Shown here: one piece after another, positions 23,101 to 34,826 of the stretch
How the letters are laid out: every line of letters starts with the position of its first letter
How positions within the stretch are numbered: position 1 is the stretch's first letter
DNA from: Oreocharis arfaki
Lineage: Eukaryota; Chordata; Aves; Passeriformes; Paramythiidae
NCBI GenBank assembly: GCA_013398015.1
Contig: VZRR01011613.1
Coordinates: 4,160-68,159 of the forward strand
DNA: 64,000 nucleotides
Direction of reading: 5' to 3'
The notes under the pieces: model-generated
Told to the model about the DNA's origin: nothing
Databases searched by the model: none
The model's input: the letters and a program-made list of their open reading frames with translations, nothing else
Position numbers and translations under genes: made by a program

Positions 23101-26100
23101 TTAATGATGTAGGAAACAGCAACAATGGATGGTGGTTAACATTTTGTAGGTGGATAACTTGTCCTCTAAGTAGTTCTTCTATTTATTCTTTTACTGTCAT
23201 GTTTGAACACTCTATTGATTTTCTTTAAGTTTACCATATTGTTTAGCTGTTTCTTTACTGTACATGATGTTTGAGAATTGCTATATTGATTTCCCAACAA
23301 GACATTTTAGTTTCAAAATATTTACGACTCTAAGTACTGCTACACATGTTTTTTGTTTCATAAAATCAGTCAACAACAGCCAAGGAACAGAAAACCTTCC
23401 TACCCTTCTAGCCTTTTGTTTGGAGTCATTCATCTGGAGCATTGGTAAACATCAGACTTCTTCCAATGAAGAAGATCAAAGTGTCACAAAATTGATTAGG
23501 AAGTTGTTAATTGTGTAAGATGTCTGGAGTTGGGGGTATGGACACCTGTCACCTCAGTGAGGAGTCACTGTACACAAAAGGTTAGAGCTGTTCTGCCACA
23601 GACGTCCAAGAATTGTGCTGAGAATTGTCATCTAGGCACAGGTTGGAGAGGCTTTAGCAGTCATCTCATGTGCTTCCCTGCAGCTGAATGCCTTCACGGC
23701 ACTGTTTCCAATATTAATGAAAGTCTACATTTGTCTCAAACTCTGAAAAAAAAAAGGAAATTATATTTTGATTTTATCACCCCACATCTGTGCCTCTCTC
23801 CTTAGCAGGGCTTCCACTTGACTGCGGCAATTTGTCACCTCCTGGAACTGGAGATACTCAGTAGACTTTCTCCAGCATTATTCTCTCCCATGGCTGTTAG
23901 CCCTGTGCTGGGGCTCTCCAGGGAATAACTGCCAATAAAGAGCCATTAAAGCAGTAGTAGACCCCCCTCTCAATTCTCTTTCCCTTAGTGCTGATCCCTG
24001 CTTCTTCAGATAAGAAATTGGTCATATGCACATAAAGGAACTGTTGCCTACTGTTGAATAGTTTACGAGCTTCCTGTTGAAAGACTGATTTTTGCCACAG
24101 CTCTCTGACTTTATTTGTTGTCAAGATGCACATGCACATTGTGTTTTCAAAATGTAAATATGAATATGTGCTCTTTTGTCTGTGTTGGAGAGCTCTGACT
24201 GTGCCATGTCATGAGCCCTGTTTTCTACAAGAATCTGCAAGCAAAGAAATGTTCAGGTTGAAACTGCTACCCACTTCAATCCTCTTGAGGATTTTTCACA
24301 CCTCTCTATGTAAGGTTTGCATAAATTTTTAGTCTTAAACCAACATTTGTCCAATCAAAAAGGGCAGCAAGCACCATAAGACACCCAGACTAAAATAAGA
24401 TTTTTAAACTGGTTTATCTACACCAGTAATTGTGCATCTTGATTTTTTTTTTAAAACTGTACAGTATAGTTGTGGTTTAGCATAATAACATATTTTCATT
24501 AAAATACAGACATTTTTGCACAATAGTTTGCCTGACACCAGCTGTTACAAGGGACTAAACCAGGGGAACTTTTATTGCTTCATTTTATGAACACCAGACT
24601 CCATATCTTAGTATAACAAGTGCACTAAGCCTGCAACCTTAGGAAGTTTGGAGAATATATTTGATTTCAACCACACCCAGTGTATCAGTTTTATTTAATT
24701 ATTGAAAGCATCACTCATGGGAATGTGTTTGTTATACCCTCTGTTAACACAAGTGCTGTCCCTTACAATTCAGACTTGGAAGGCTCCCTCAGAAGGGAGT
24801 GGTACCATAAGGAAAATCTACCAAGGATTTAGTTTCTTGGTGTGTGACTTTCTGACATAATTCAGATATACAGTTTTTGACCCAGGATTGCCCATCATGC
24901 TGCTGGGGTCCCTCTGTCCCTGTCCAATGACCCTAAAGTGTTCTGAATTTTCCAATGTCCTGCTGCAGGCTTCTTTAAAATACCCTTCTAGGTTTTGTCC
25001 TGGCATTTGGCATTAGCAGAAAGTGTTTATTATGAAGCCAGGACAGGAGCCCCCTGGAGCAGTGAGCTGAGCTCTAGGAAGGCTAAACCAAGTCATTCTG
25101 AAATGCTGCTCTTGCTGAAGGAGCATTCCCAACTTACAGTGCTCCAATTAAGCATAAAGTCATTGGTGCTCACAAATTTTCCAATTATATTTTCAAGGGT
25201 ATAATGTGCACTTCAGCAGACTCTTCATCTGATACTCACCTTCATTGCATCTAACTCCAAGTCAGGAGAGGGGGGCGTGACTTGGGATTGGGGCAGAACC
25301 AGGAGCACAGCAGCTGCAAAGATCATTAAGGTCATTCAAATAAGCCTACTGTAAACTTGCAGATCAGTTTGTAGCTCACAGTGGTGCTGGTTTGGGGGAG
25401 GTTTGATTTTTCAATGGCTTGTGTTGTTGCTAGTACCATCTTTCTTTTCAAAAGTAAAAATTGCTTTTTTTTTTTCTCTCTCTGTTTTGGTGTCGCTGAA
25501 TGCTCCTCCTGGATGCTGCCAGCCCAGCAAAGCTCTTTTCAAACCTGCCAGGGAATGGGGCATCCACCAACACTTCAGCTCAGCCTGTACAGCAGTGCTG
25601 CCTTCAACCAGATATGCACAGCAAAGTGGTACCCTGTCACCCTGCCCTGCAGAAAAGTTATTTACTTGTTTGTCCTCACTTTGTCCTCAGCTGTTAACCA
25701 TAGATTAGTTTTTTGCCTAATAGCTTTGTGGAACCTGGGGGGCAACACCCACTGGGATCCGTCTGCTGACTTAGACCAAATTTTAGTTCCAAATATATTT
25801 ACCGTCACTTCTTTTATATGGGACTTGTAAATCTTTTCATGTAGAAACAGTGTGGAACTAAAGGTCTAAATTCTCCCTTTGATGTCAGTAAGAACTTCCT
25901 GCTTGGTTAGATTGCTCTGTAATATTATATATCCACTGGAAATAAAAAAAAAAAACAAACTTGATAGTGGGTTATTAGAAACTTTATAGGAATTTTAAAA
26001 TTAAACTTGAAGTGGGCATAAACTTCAAGATAAGCTGGTATAATAAGCTCTGCTATAGGCTTGTGGAAGCATGCATAAATATGCATAAATGCTGAAATCA

Positions 26101-28838
26101 AAAGTAAAAGTTATCTAGATATCCCCATTTGTGTGCAACAGGTTTTGTCGTTCAGCTATATATGTGACTTAAATCTTAAATTGGCCGAGGATGCCATATG
26201 GTTTCAGTGTGTATCCAAAACACTGCAGCCCTCACCGAGGAAATAGTATTAAGGAAATTTTATTCTTGGTTTATTGCAATATTTCTACTGAGTGGTGAAT
26301 ACATTTGGAGCTGCTCTGGAATGTTGTGCTGTCAGGACTAGAAACAGGTAAGTTGGTCTATCCCTTATATATGAGACCCACAAGGTAAAACCCCACAAAC
26401 CAGAATGACCCATCATTTTGGGGTGGCAACTATTCTGTGTCTTACTGATGCTTCTCTCCTGACTCTCATCAAATCTGGGATTTCAAAGGTAATAACTGAG
26501 AAGTGTACAGAGTATTTATTATTTTCTGATTAGCATATGTGATAATCATCCTGCTTGGTCAGATCCTTTTGTCTCAACATTTTAAGGTCATTTCCAGAAT
26601 CTTTCCATATTTCAAGGTATGCAGGTTTTTATGTAACACCATAATGTTTTCATATATAAAATTTCATTAATGCTTTTATATATTGATCTTCATGATTTTG
26701 TGCATATAATCGGATAAATCCTTCTTTTCCTTACTTACTGGAAATCTTGGATAGCATCGAGAACACAATGTGGTATGAATTTCCTTGTTCCAAAGACACG
26801 ATGGTCTTCTGCAGTGCCATAGAGCTTAATGCAATTCCTAAATCAATGTAGGCTCAGCACAAAAATGCATTACCTGAAGATTTTCCAAAATGCTGATTTC
26901 ACAGTAATATGAGTTGATTAACACTTAAATGAAGGAAATGATAATGCTGTGCATTGGGACTCTGATGTTTACATTGCATCATATGCTGTGTGGTTTATGC
27001 TATCTCTTACCACTCTCTATATTTTCTGTTCCACAATTTTTTCTGCTCCACAATTTTTTCTGCATTCCCGGAGAGCTGAATATGCTCTTTCTTACTAAGA
27101 GTCAATATTTCAGCTGTCACCTTTTCATAGGGCAACAACAAAGGGGAAGAGAGAGAAAAATAAGAGCAATAATAACTTCTTGTACAGCATCTTTCATCTC
27201 AGTCTCCAAACATCATTAGAGAGATGGGACTGTTGGTTTTATTCCTGACCCACATCCAGGCTGCCTTTTCTTCTGATCCCACTCAAGGTAATTAGGGAAA
27301 GGAGAATAGATGGGCGGCCAGGAAGAAGGTAACTCAGATGTTTGCAGGAGCACTGCTAAGTACTTATTTTATCCAATTTCTCTTCTCCTGTGGGGTAACA
27401 GTGTCCTTTACTAGAAATGTCCTTCTGAATGGGGCATAAAATTCAGAATCTAAGGCATGCTTAGTCATTAAATATATGCAGATTGTTTTCTAAGAGCCAG
27501 GTTCCACACATTTAGTTCCATTTCAGTTTCTGATGTACTTCCTCAGTTTAAATGAATACAACATGCTCCCTTCCAGGCCCGAATTAATGTGTAGTTGTTT
27601 AGTTCTGTTGTGAGATATTGAACAGTCTCTGATTTTGTCTGGAAGATCAGCTGTGATTTCTGCCTCTGTGATGCAGCAAAGCTTACACAGATAGCAGAAT
27701 ATTTTGAAATCTTTTGCTCAATAGTATGGTTCTTTCCAGCTTTGAGTCTGCTCGTGTACCAAAATGATGTGCTTAGTCACAGTGATTATGGCTTTTTCCC
27801 TTATGGCAGTGGATCTACCCCTGTGCTGTCAGCGTAGTAATGTTAATTTTTGCACAGATAAACTGAAGCAGAGCATCTTAACTGAATTGATCCTGGCAGA
27901 TATTCCAAGATAATGACGGTCTTTGAGTACAGCACCCACGTCTTCACCTCCTTCCCTCTGGTGACAGGAGGAAACACAACTCATGCTGATCAAAACTTTC
28001 CTCTGATGAGACTCTAGCTATTGATATTGTCATTATAAATAGTAATTATTGATCAGTTTGTCAGATTCCCACCTTGTTTTGATTTTACCCAGTGAAATAA
28101 GACACACAGGATGTCCCCAGGCAATGCAAGTTTATCTGCCAGCCCTCATGTGCTTTACAAATGGCTTGTGGTGGTTCTTCCAGTGCAGTCCATGTTCTGC
28201 AGTCTCTAAATCAGATACTTTTATTTTGTGCCACATAAGTCTGCACAGTCAAAGCCACCTCCTCCTTGGCTGCTCGGGTTTTGTATTCACAAAGGACCAG
28301 AATCCTGGTTTCTAGTTTCATTACTGATCCCACGACTGTTGTGATAGCAGCAGCGTTTAAAGTTGACATGACTTAGTAGTTATAAAAAGAAACAAAAAAA
28401 AAATAATAGACATGTAACTTTTTATCCCTTTTCAGCCTGATTATATTTTTTTTTTTATTCTGCCCGCAGTGAAACAGCAGCCTCAGGCTCTGCTGCAGTC
28501 TCTTACCCAGGGAGATAAAGTCAAGTATATTAGGAAACCTCAACAATCTCTAATCACAGAACTACTTCTGACAACTGTTTAAGAACGGCATTGTTTATGT
28601 AAACAGTGTCACTGCAGCTTATTACAAGTTTGTGTGCCCTCTTCAGAGATGCTGATCTTATCTTGCAGCTATCAGGGTGCTGAATCTTATCTTGCTCATG
28701 GTTTTCATTTCCTTCTCCCTTCTCCTGCTGTGCAAAGTGTGTAAAATCTATATGGTAAGGATAATTTCTGGATGGCTTATGAGTACTGCTCCGGCCATCA
28801 GGAGATCCCAGTCCAGTAGCTGGGGATTGTGACTTTAC
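20180..28838. other. No gene or repeat family recognised
   Basis: About 8.7 kb of AT-rich unique sequence. It contains a perfect 17-bp tandem duplication at 27030-27063 and short A runs near 23746 and 25947. A 149-codon plus frame at 25381-25830 overlaps two other open frames in different phases and resembles no known protein, so it is treated as chance. Nothing else stands out. Confidence 0.45.
27030..27063. repeat. Perfect 17-bp tandem duplication
   Basis: The unit TCCACAATTTTTTCTGC occurs twice head to tail (27030-27046 and 27047-27063) with no mismatch. This suggests a recent slippage or microduplication event. Confidence 0.9.
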
Positions 28839-29379
28839 TGTGGTGTAGGTACAAAGTACACAGTTTGGTTCACATCAGTTTGAGTGAAATCTGGTGCAAA
28901 AAACCCTCGAACCATCTTTGCATGTGGGGAGAAGGTTAGTGATAGATTTCCCAAAAAATTATTACAAAAATTCTGCTCCTCCTTAAAATATAGTAATAAT
29001 AGGGAAAAGATAGAGAGGAATGCAGCCCAAGAAGGACAAATGATGCCCCACACAATCACTCAGGGATGCCCAGCCCATCCCCAGCAATGACCAGTGCTCC
29101 CCAGCCAACCGTCCCCAGTTCCTATACTGGACAGGATGCTCCAGGGTGTGGAATAACCCTGTGGCTAGTTTGGGTCAGTTGTTCTGGCCGTGCTTCTTCG
29201 TGGCTTCTTGAGCACCTGCTCCCTGGCAGAGCTGAGAGACTGAAAAGTCCTTGACTCAGAGAAGGGGATCCTTAGCAATGACTACAACATCAATGTGTTA
29301 TCAACATTATTCTCATTCTAAACCCAGAACTCAGCTACAGAGAAGAAAATAAATTCCATCCCAGCTGCAAGCAGGACAC
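28839..29379 (-). mobile_element. ERV LTR of the passerine TGTCCTGG type
   Basis: On the minus strand the element begins at 29379 with TGTCCTGCTTGCAGCTGGGA, close to the well-known start of a very common songbird LTR family (TguLTR5-like). Further along are the expected blocks: a segment around aaagtccttgact, a TATA-containing part where the plus strand reads cccagttcctatactgg (near 29114-29130), and a purine-rich R/U5 part near 28990-29040. The downstream limit near 28839 is inferred from a TG dinucleotide and is not backed by a target duplication. There are no internal retroviral genes, so it is a solo or truncated LTR. The assignment rests on memory of the family and should be confirmed by alignment. 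Confidence 0.8.
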
Positions 29380-32300
29380 AGAGTATCAGTGTACTTTGGT
29401 GTGGTTCGTGCTGTGGGTAGAATACAAATACAGAAAGCCCAAAAGAGAAATGGGACTGCTCTGGGATTCTGGAATGTGATCATCTGTTTCTGCCGTTGCA
29501 CAGGGAAAATAAAATAAATCAGTACAATGTGAACTGGAAGGAAAGTGTGACAGCCATTCTTCAGTTAAACGAAAGGGTAAAAAAATGAGTGAAATCTTTT
29601 TGCTATCCAAAAAATGACAGAGAGGAACATTATGAGCAGGGTCTCATATTTCCCCAGTAACTAAATATTGCTTTGGCTTTATTGCTCAGTTGACTTACAG
29701 AGAATGGATTTGTGGTTAAAGGAACGAATTTTAAAATTGCAACTAGATTACTTTTTTTCCTTTTTTGACCACAGAACTTTTGATTTAAAAAATGGCTTGA
29801 AGCTTAATTCCATTTTTTTAAAGGAAGTCTTTCTTCAGTCAGAATTTTACAATCCTGTTTAAAGAAAAAGTAGAAATTATAATAAATTATACGCTAATGT
29901 TAGTTTCAGACTTTCATTTCCTTGAAGAAGTCCGAGCTTTAAAGGGAATCCTTCTGTCTCAGAGCAGAGGAAGAATGAACTCTTCTGACTTGAGAGTCAG
30001 GGAAATGGGCTGAGCGAATCGTCAGGAGCTGTTGAAGGCATTGCTATTACAAGATCCTTGCCCTCTTCAGACCAAATGAATATTAGGGGACAAAAAGAAA
30101 AAAAAAGGAGAGGAATCACATATATTGTGATGCAAACTATAAAAACTGATAAGGCATAAAGACTGAAAAGAGCTGATACGTCATACTTACCCCTTCTTTA
30201 AATGCTTGTGCTCCCTGGGCTATCGATATTCTTCTGTAGGTCTGCACATTGTTTGCAAATTCCTGAGTGACAGTGACAGCAGTTGGAAGCTTTGAAAGAA
30301 ACTTCGAGATTTTGGTGGGTTTTGTTTTCACTGAACATAAATCTAGTCATCACTGCGTATTTCACCCCATTGATCAGACAATACAAAGGGTGCTTTTTTG
30401 CAAGCTGGGCCATGTTGCTCTAATTTGGAATAATGGGAATTGAAAACAACCAGGAGCATTTCTCTGGGCTATGAATATATTGCCTCTTGAAAATGTGAAT
30501 ACAAATTCACATCTTCATCCTGGATTCTTGTTCCTATGCCAGCAAAACATTTGATATCACAGTAGAAAAGAGCATTTTATTTATTTTAGAGCACGATTGG
30601 AATAATTATTTTCTCTTACAAGCAGCACAACCATAACTTAAACTGACAGTGCTAAATACCATGGTAAACCTGAAAACAATTCCTTTGTTGTTTGATAAAT
30701 TAAACTGATCTAAAATAAGAATCACATTCTGAAAACACGTCCAAGCTATTAACATAAATTTGTCCATAATCCAGCAACGCTTAAGCAGTAGACCAAGTGC
30801 TGTTTTCATCCACCTGACTTCAGTGATATATTTTTCCAGTAGGTTTCACAAACACAATAATGAAATTAGGTCAATAAATCTTTCCTTCCATATATGTCTG
30901 ACTGGATATTAGGAAAGATGGGATGTGCTTTCCGTAGTTCCTGGTGGCCATATGCCTGTGAAGGGCAGAACTCCTGCACCTCTCTTGGCAGCACTTGAGC
31001 CTGACTGCAGTCAGAAAGCCTGTACAGGTTGTGCCACTGTATTCTCCAAGTCCAGGTAAATATTTCATGCAATATGTAACACGATTTATCAGCTAGTCTG
31101 GGATTACACAGGTCTGGCCAAGTTCTTCCCTACAGTAACTTCCTGAAGTGTTAGTTTAAAAAAAATTAGCAGTGTAGAGATGCTGAGGTCCCCCTGGGGT
31201 GGGAGTGCTCCTTGCATGGCTTTGTTCCATTTATCAACCCAGCCTGTCTCTGGCACTGAGTTAACTCCTAGAACAGGCTGGGATTTCCCTGTGCCCTGCA
31301 GATGAGCCACTCAGACACGTGTCCCTGTGTAACACAAAAGGAAAAGGTGAAAAGGAGGGTGGCAGAGCTGCAGCATCCTAAACCCATGGGAATCAGGGCT
31401 TGGAAAAGCTGGGACAGGGCATGATGTGAGCAGGAGCAGAGACAGCATTTGAGCAATGAGCCCAGAGCCCCCAGCCAGCCTAATGTGTTCTCTTCCTGCA
31501 GGGAAAGAATCAGATAGGAAAACAACACTGCCTAGCATGTGCTTTCATCATCCAGAAACACTTAAGCTGCACGAAATAAATTGTATTCAGTATGCCAAGT
31601 TATGAATAACTCCATAGACTGAAAGGGAAGTGCATCAGCTTGGATGATTTCCAGTGTCTAGGCAGCAGGCTCCCCTGTTTTCATTGGAGTCTAATAGAAC
31701 AGGGAAGGAAGAAATGTCCATAATGAGAAAGTGGGTCAGACACCAGTGAGAAAGAACAAAAGGAACAAGAACCAGAGAGCCCACAAGCTGCATCCCATCA
31801 GCTCTGATTCTGGGGACACAATCTGTGTAAGCACAAATGTCACTTTTCTTGCCCTTAACAAAACCTGACAGACCTTCCACGTTGCTGTAAAGGACGCTGG
31901 GCTTGTCTAGCAGCTTTTTCAAGTACAGAGCCATAAATGCTGCAGAAGATGCCTCAGATTCTGACAGTAGAAAAGTGTTTTTTCTGTTAAGCAGGGCAGG
32001 TTCTCTGACTTGGGAAAATCCTTAATCCTGCTGGTGACAGTTTCTTTTAACTGCCTGGGTCTGGTTTAAAATACTCGTTCTGTGAGGAGTGTTTGACGGA
32101 TAAAAATGAGGCTGCTCCTCATTTCGTTGGGCCTGGTGAGCTTTCACATTGTTTTGTTTAAAACGTAGGAACAGCTTCCCAGCCTGGAGCTACCAGTCTG
32201 TCCAGCATGGAGCAGTGTAAAGACTCAGACCATTGCTGTAAAAATAAATAAGGTGCATGTATTTTGTGCTCCAGGTAACATGGTATTTTGTATGCAGACC

Positions 32301-34253
32301 TAGGCCACTCGGGAGGTGCAGCATTATTCCATAGCCCAGCAAGAGGAAAAGCTTAATAAGAAAGGAAAAACAGAAATGGCCCAGTAGAAAATGCAGGTGG
32401 AGAGCTGTTCATCCATCTGCCACAACTCAGAAACCCTGGCTGGGCATAATTTAAGGTGTTTTCTCTGCTTGCTCCCCATCGTGTCTCTCTGAGACTTTCC
32501 TCCATTGGCAGAGCTGATCCTGCTCCTCCAAAACATCAAAAGGATGTTTTATGTTTCTAGAAGACTGGTGTGAGTCTTTTTTGTGCCACAGGCTCCCTGA
32601 GCAGATTCCAGACACTCAGGGCTGGGTTTCTTCACCCTGATGTTCTCCACCCCTGAGCAGCTGATCCTCGGAATGTGGCTCTGCTGTTCTCAATCATGAG
32701 CTGGCTGCCTGTTCCCTGTCACTGGCAGATCCCCTCCTGTGGATAATCCTAGCCATAGCATGGCCTGAGGGATAAGATCTTCATTTTCCACCTCCTCTTC
32801 TAGAATAATTTTAAATTTGCAGTGGGTTGTTTCAACCCTGAGCTATAGATCCTTGTCTTACCTCATGACACTTACACAGAAACTTTTAAGTGACAGCTCA
32901 GTATTTCCCATGTTCCCTCATTTTCATTTTGTAATTGCAGAAAACTTATGATCCCATTAGCAAGCTGCTTGTTTGTGCTTTTTGTCTAGAAGTTACAGCC
33001 TTTTGATGAATGTGTTATGTACACGCTGACTGATTAAATATGACAGTAAATGAAAATATATTCAATAATCCGGGCTTGGGATGGCAGCCAAAGTACTCCT
33101 GTATAAAACCAAAGAACAACAGAGGACATGTGGGTTATACTGGGCCCTGCAGCAGGATCTGCAGTTCAAAGAGTGGCAAATTCAAAGAATCAGCCCCATC
33201 GAGAGGTTTAGTGCAGTCACATCCACCAGGGTTGGCTTGTCTGGTACTACAGCTCCAGTGAAAACTCCCTCCTTTGTCCATCTCAACAAGTGCTTGAATT
33301 CTGCCTCGGTTTTTGTTTGGTTGGGTTTTTTTCCTTGAACAAATAAGCATATCGAAACTGAGGCATGAAATGCAGGTGAGCCCCAGAACCAGGTGTGATG
33401 CTCCCCAGCCTCAATCCTGAGGCAGCCAGTCCCACTGCTTCCCATTTCCCCCAAGCTTTCTGTGGTATTGAAGGACTATTTGTGCTGAACTATCTCACAA
33501 TAAAAAGCAACTTGTCCAATTAAATCCTCTGTCTCCCTCGATTAAAGTCATTGTGGAGCTGTTGCTGAAGCCTGTTTACTAACCTTGAGTTGATACAAAA
33601 TGTGCAAATCCAGTGAGACTTGTTCTACCACAGACATTGAGAAAGAAGCATTAACACTCTCCCTGTCAGTCTTCAGGTGGTTTCAATCTATTCTTCTTTC
33701 ATACAAGAATAGAGAAATACAAACACAGGGAAATCGTGATGTCAAATTGTAGTCTAAGGTCAAGATCAGGAAATTTTCATTGGTTTGTGATATCTTAGCA
33801 CCTGCATCCTTGCCCCCTCCCCATAATCGGCAGTCTGCAGAAGGCTGTAAACCTTTTCTAAGCATTTTAAATCTTCTCATGACAGTTTTACATTTTATTT
33901 CCACAGGTCCCAATTTTGCAAAGCTATTAAATGTGCACTGTGCATTGAGGGTGATCCCAAAGTTCTCTGCGAGCAATTTATATGCAGGAGTAGCACCTTT
34001 TCCTGTTGAAAAGCAGTCACCAGCTGAGGGAAAAAGTTCATTATGCTCTTGGTTTTTCAGTGTTATAATTTGGAATAAGCAGAGGTTTTAGGTTAAATAA
34101 AAAAATTATTCAAGGAAAGGGAAAAGAAACTTTAGTCCTTAAGTTAGAATAGCAAACATAGACTCTTTCTATCCTGTTTAAATGGGAGACAGCACTTTCT
34201 CTGGAAGTGACCTGGATTTTTTTGACAGACAGATATGCACATTTTTTGAGATA
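29380..34253. other. No gene secured; one minus-strand candidate mini-exon
   Basis: Unique sequence between two LTRs. A 72-bp open segment with good splice consensus lies on the minus strand at 30191-30262 (see findings). The other open frames (31104-31538 minus, 33040-33338 plus) are overlapping, unrecognised and probably random. Confidence 0.4.
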
Positions 34254-34826
34254 TGCTCCCCTGGCCAGCTGACGCACTGTCCAGGTGGCGAAAGGGAGCG
34301 GAGCCTGTGGCTGGATGGTGCTTCCAGAGGATCTGTGCCTCGGAGCCCAGACCTGGTCCACGCTTCCAACTCTGGGGCACACTGCTTGCCTGGACAGCAG
34401 GGCTTTGCTGCAACACCGAGACAACAAGGAGAGGGAGAAGTCTTTGGTGTGGATTCCAAGCTCTATTCAAGGGTGAAGGGGCCAAGGACCAAAGACCAAG
34501 AAAATGGAGGGTCCAAGGGTTTTATACCACGGGAGGGAACAAACACAGAACCAATGGGGGTACAACAGAGGAGGATTTAGGGTAGCCTGACACAATATAT
34601 ACACAATCAGGAGGGAGCAGGGAGTGGGGTAATCTACACAAACCAATGGGAGATCAAGGAACAGGGAAGATTCCAGAAACAAGGTCAAGGCTAAGCAAAG
34701 GGGAGGGAATACAACAGACTGAATGACAACAGAGAGGCGGGGTACAACACTTAGGAACGAACTAAGTGTGGGGGAAAGCTTACAAATTAACATATTATGC
34801 TAAAATCAAATTCATGCACTACAACA
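34254..34826 (-). mobile_element. Solo ERV LTR
   Basis: The segment runs from TGCTCCCC to CACTACAACA on the plus strand, that is TG...CA. On the minus strand it begins TGTTGTAGTGCATG and shows two CCAAT-type boxes (complements of accaatggg near 34550 and accaatggga near 34643), a clear TATA box (GGTATAAAACCC, complement of 34520-34527), a possible variant polyadenylation signal (AATAGA near 34463) and a GC-richer U5. Length is about 573 bp, similar to the LTR at 803-1373, and both have a pyrimidine-rich U3 with GTTGTACCC-like segments, so they may be related. No matching target duplication was found, so the ends carry some uncertainty. Open frames on both strands here are by-products. Confidence 0.8.

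Noticed and set aside
25381..25830. 149-codon plus-strand open frame
   Set aside because: Two further frames are open in the same region, no splice or promoter context supports it, and the protein resembles nothing known.
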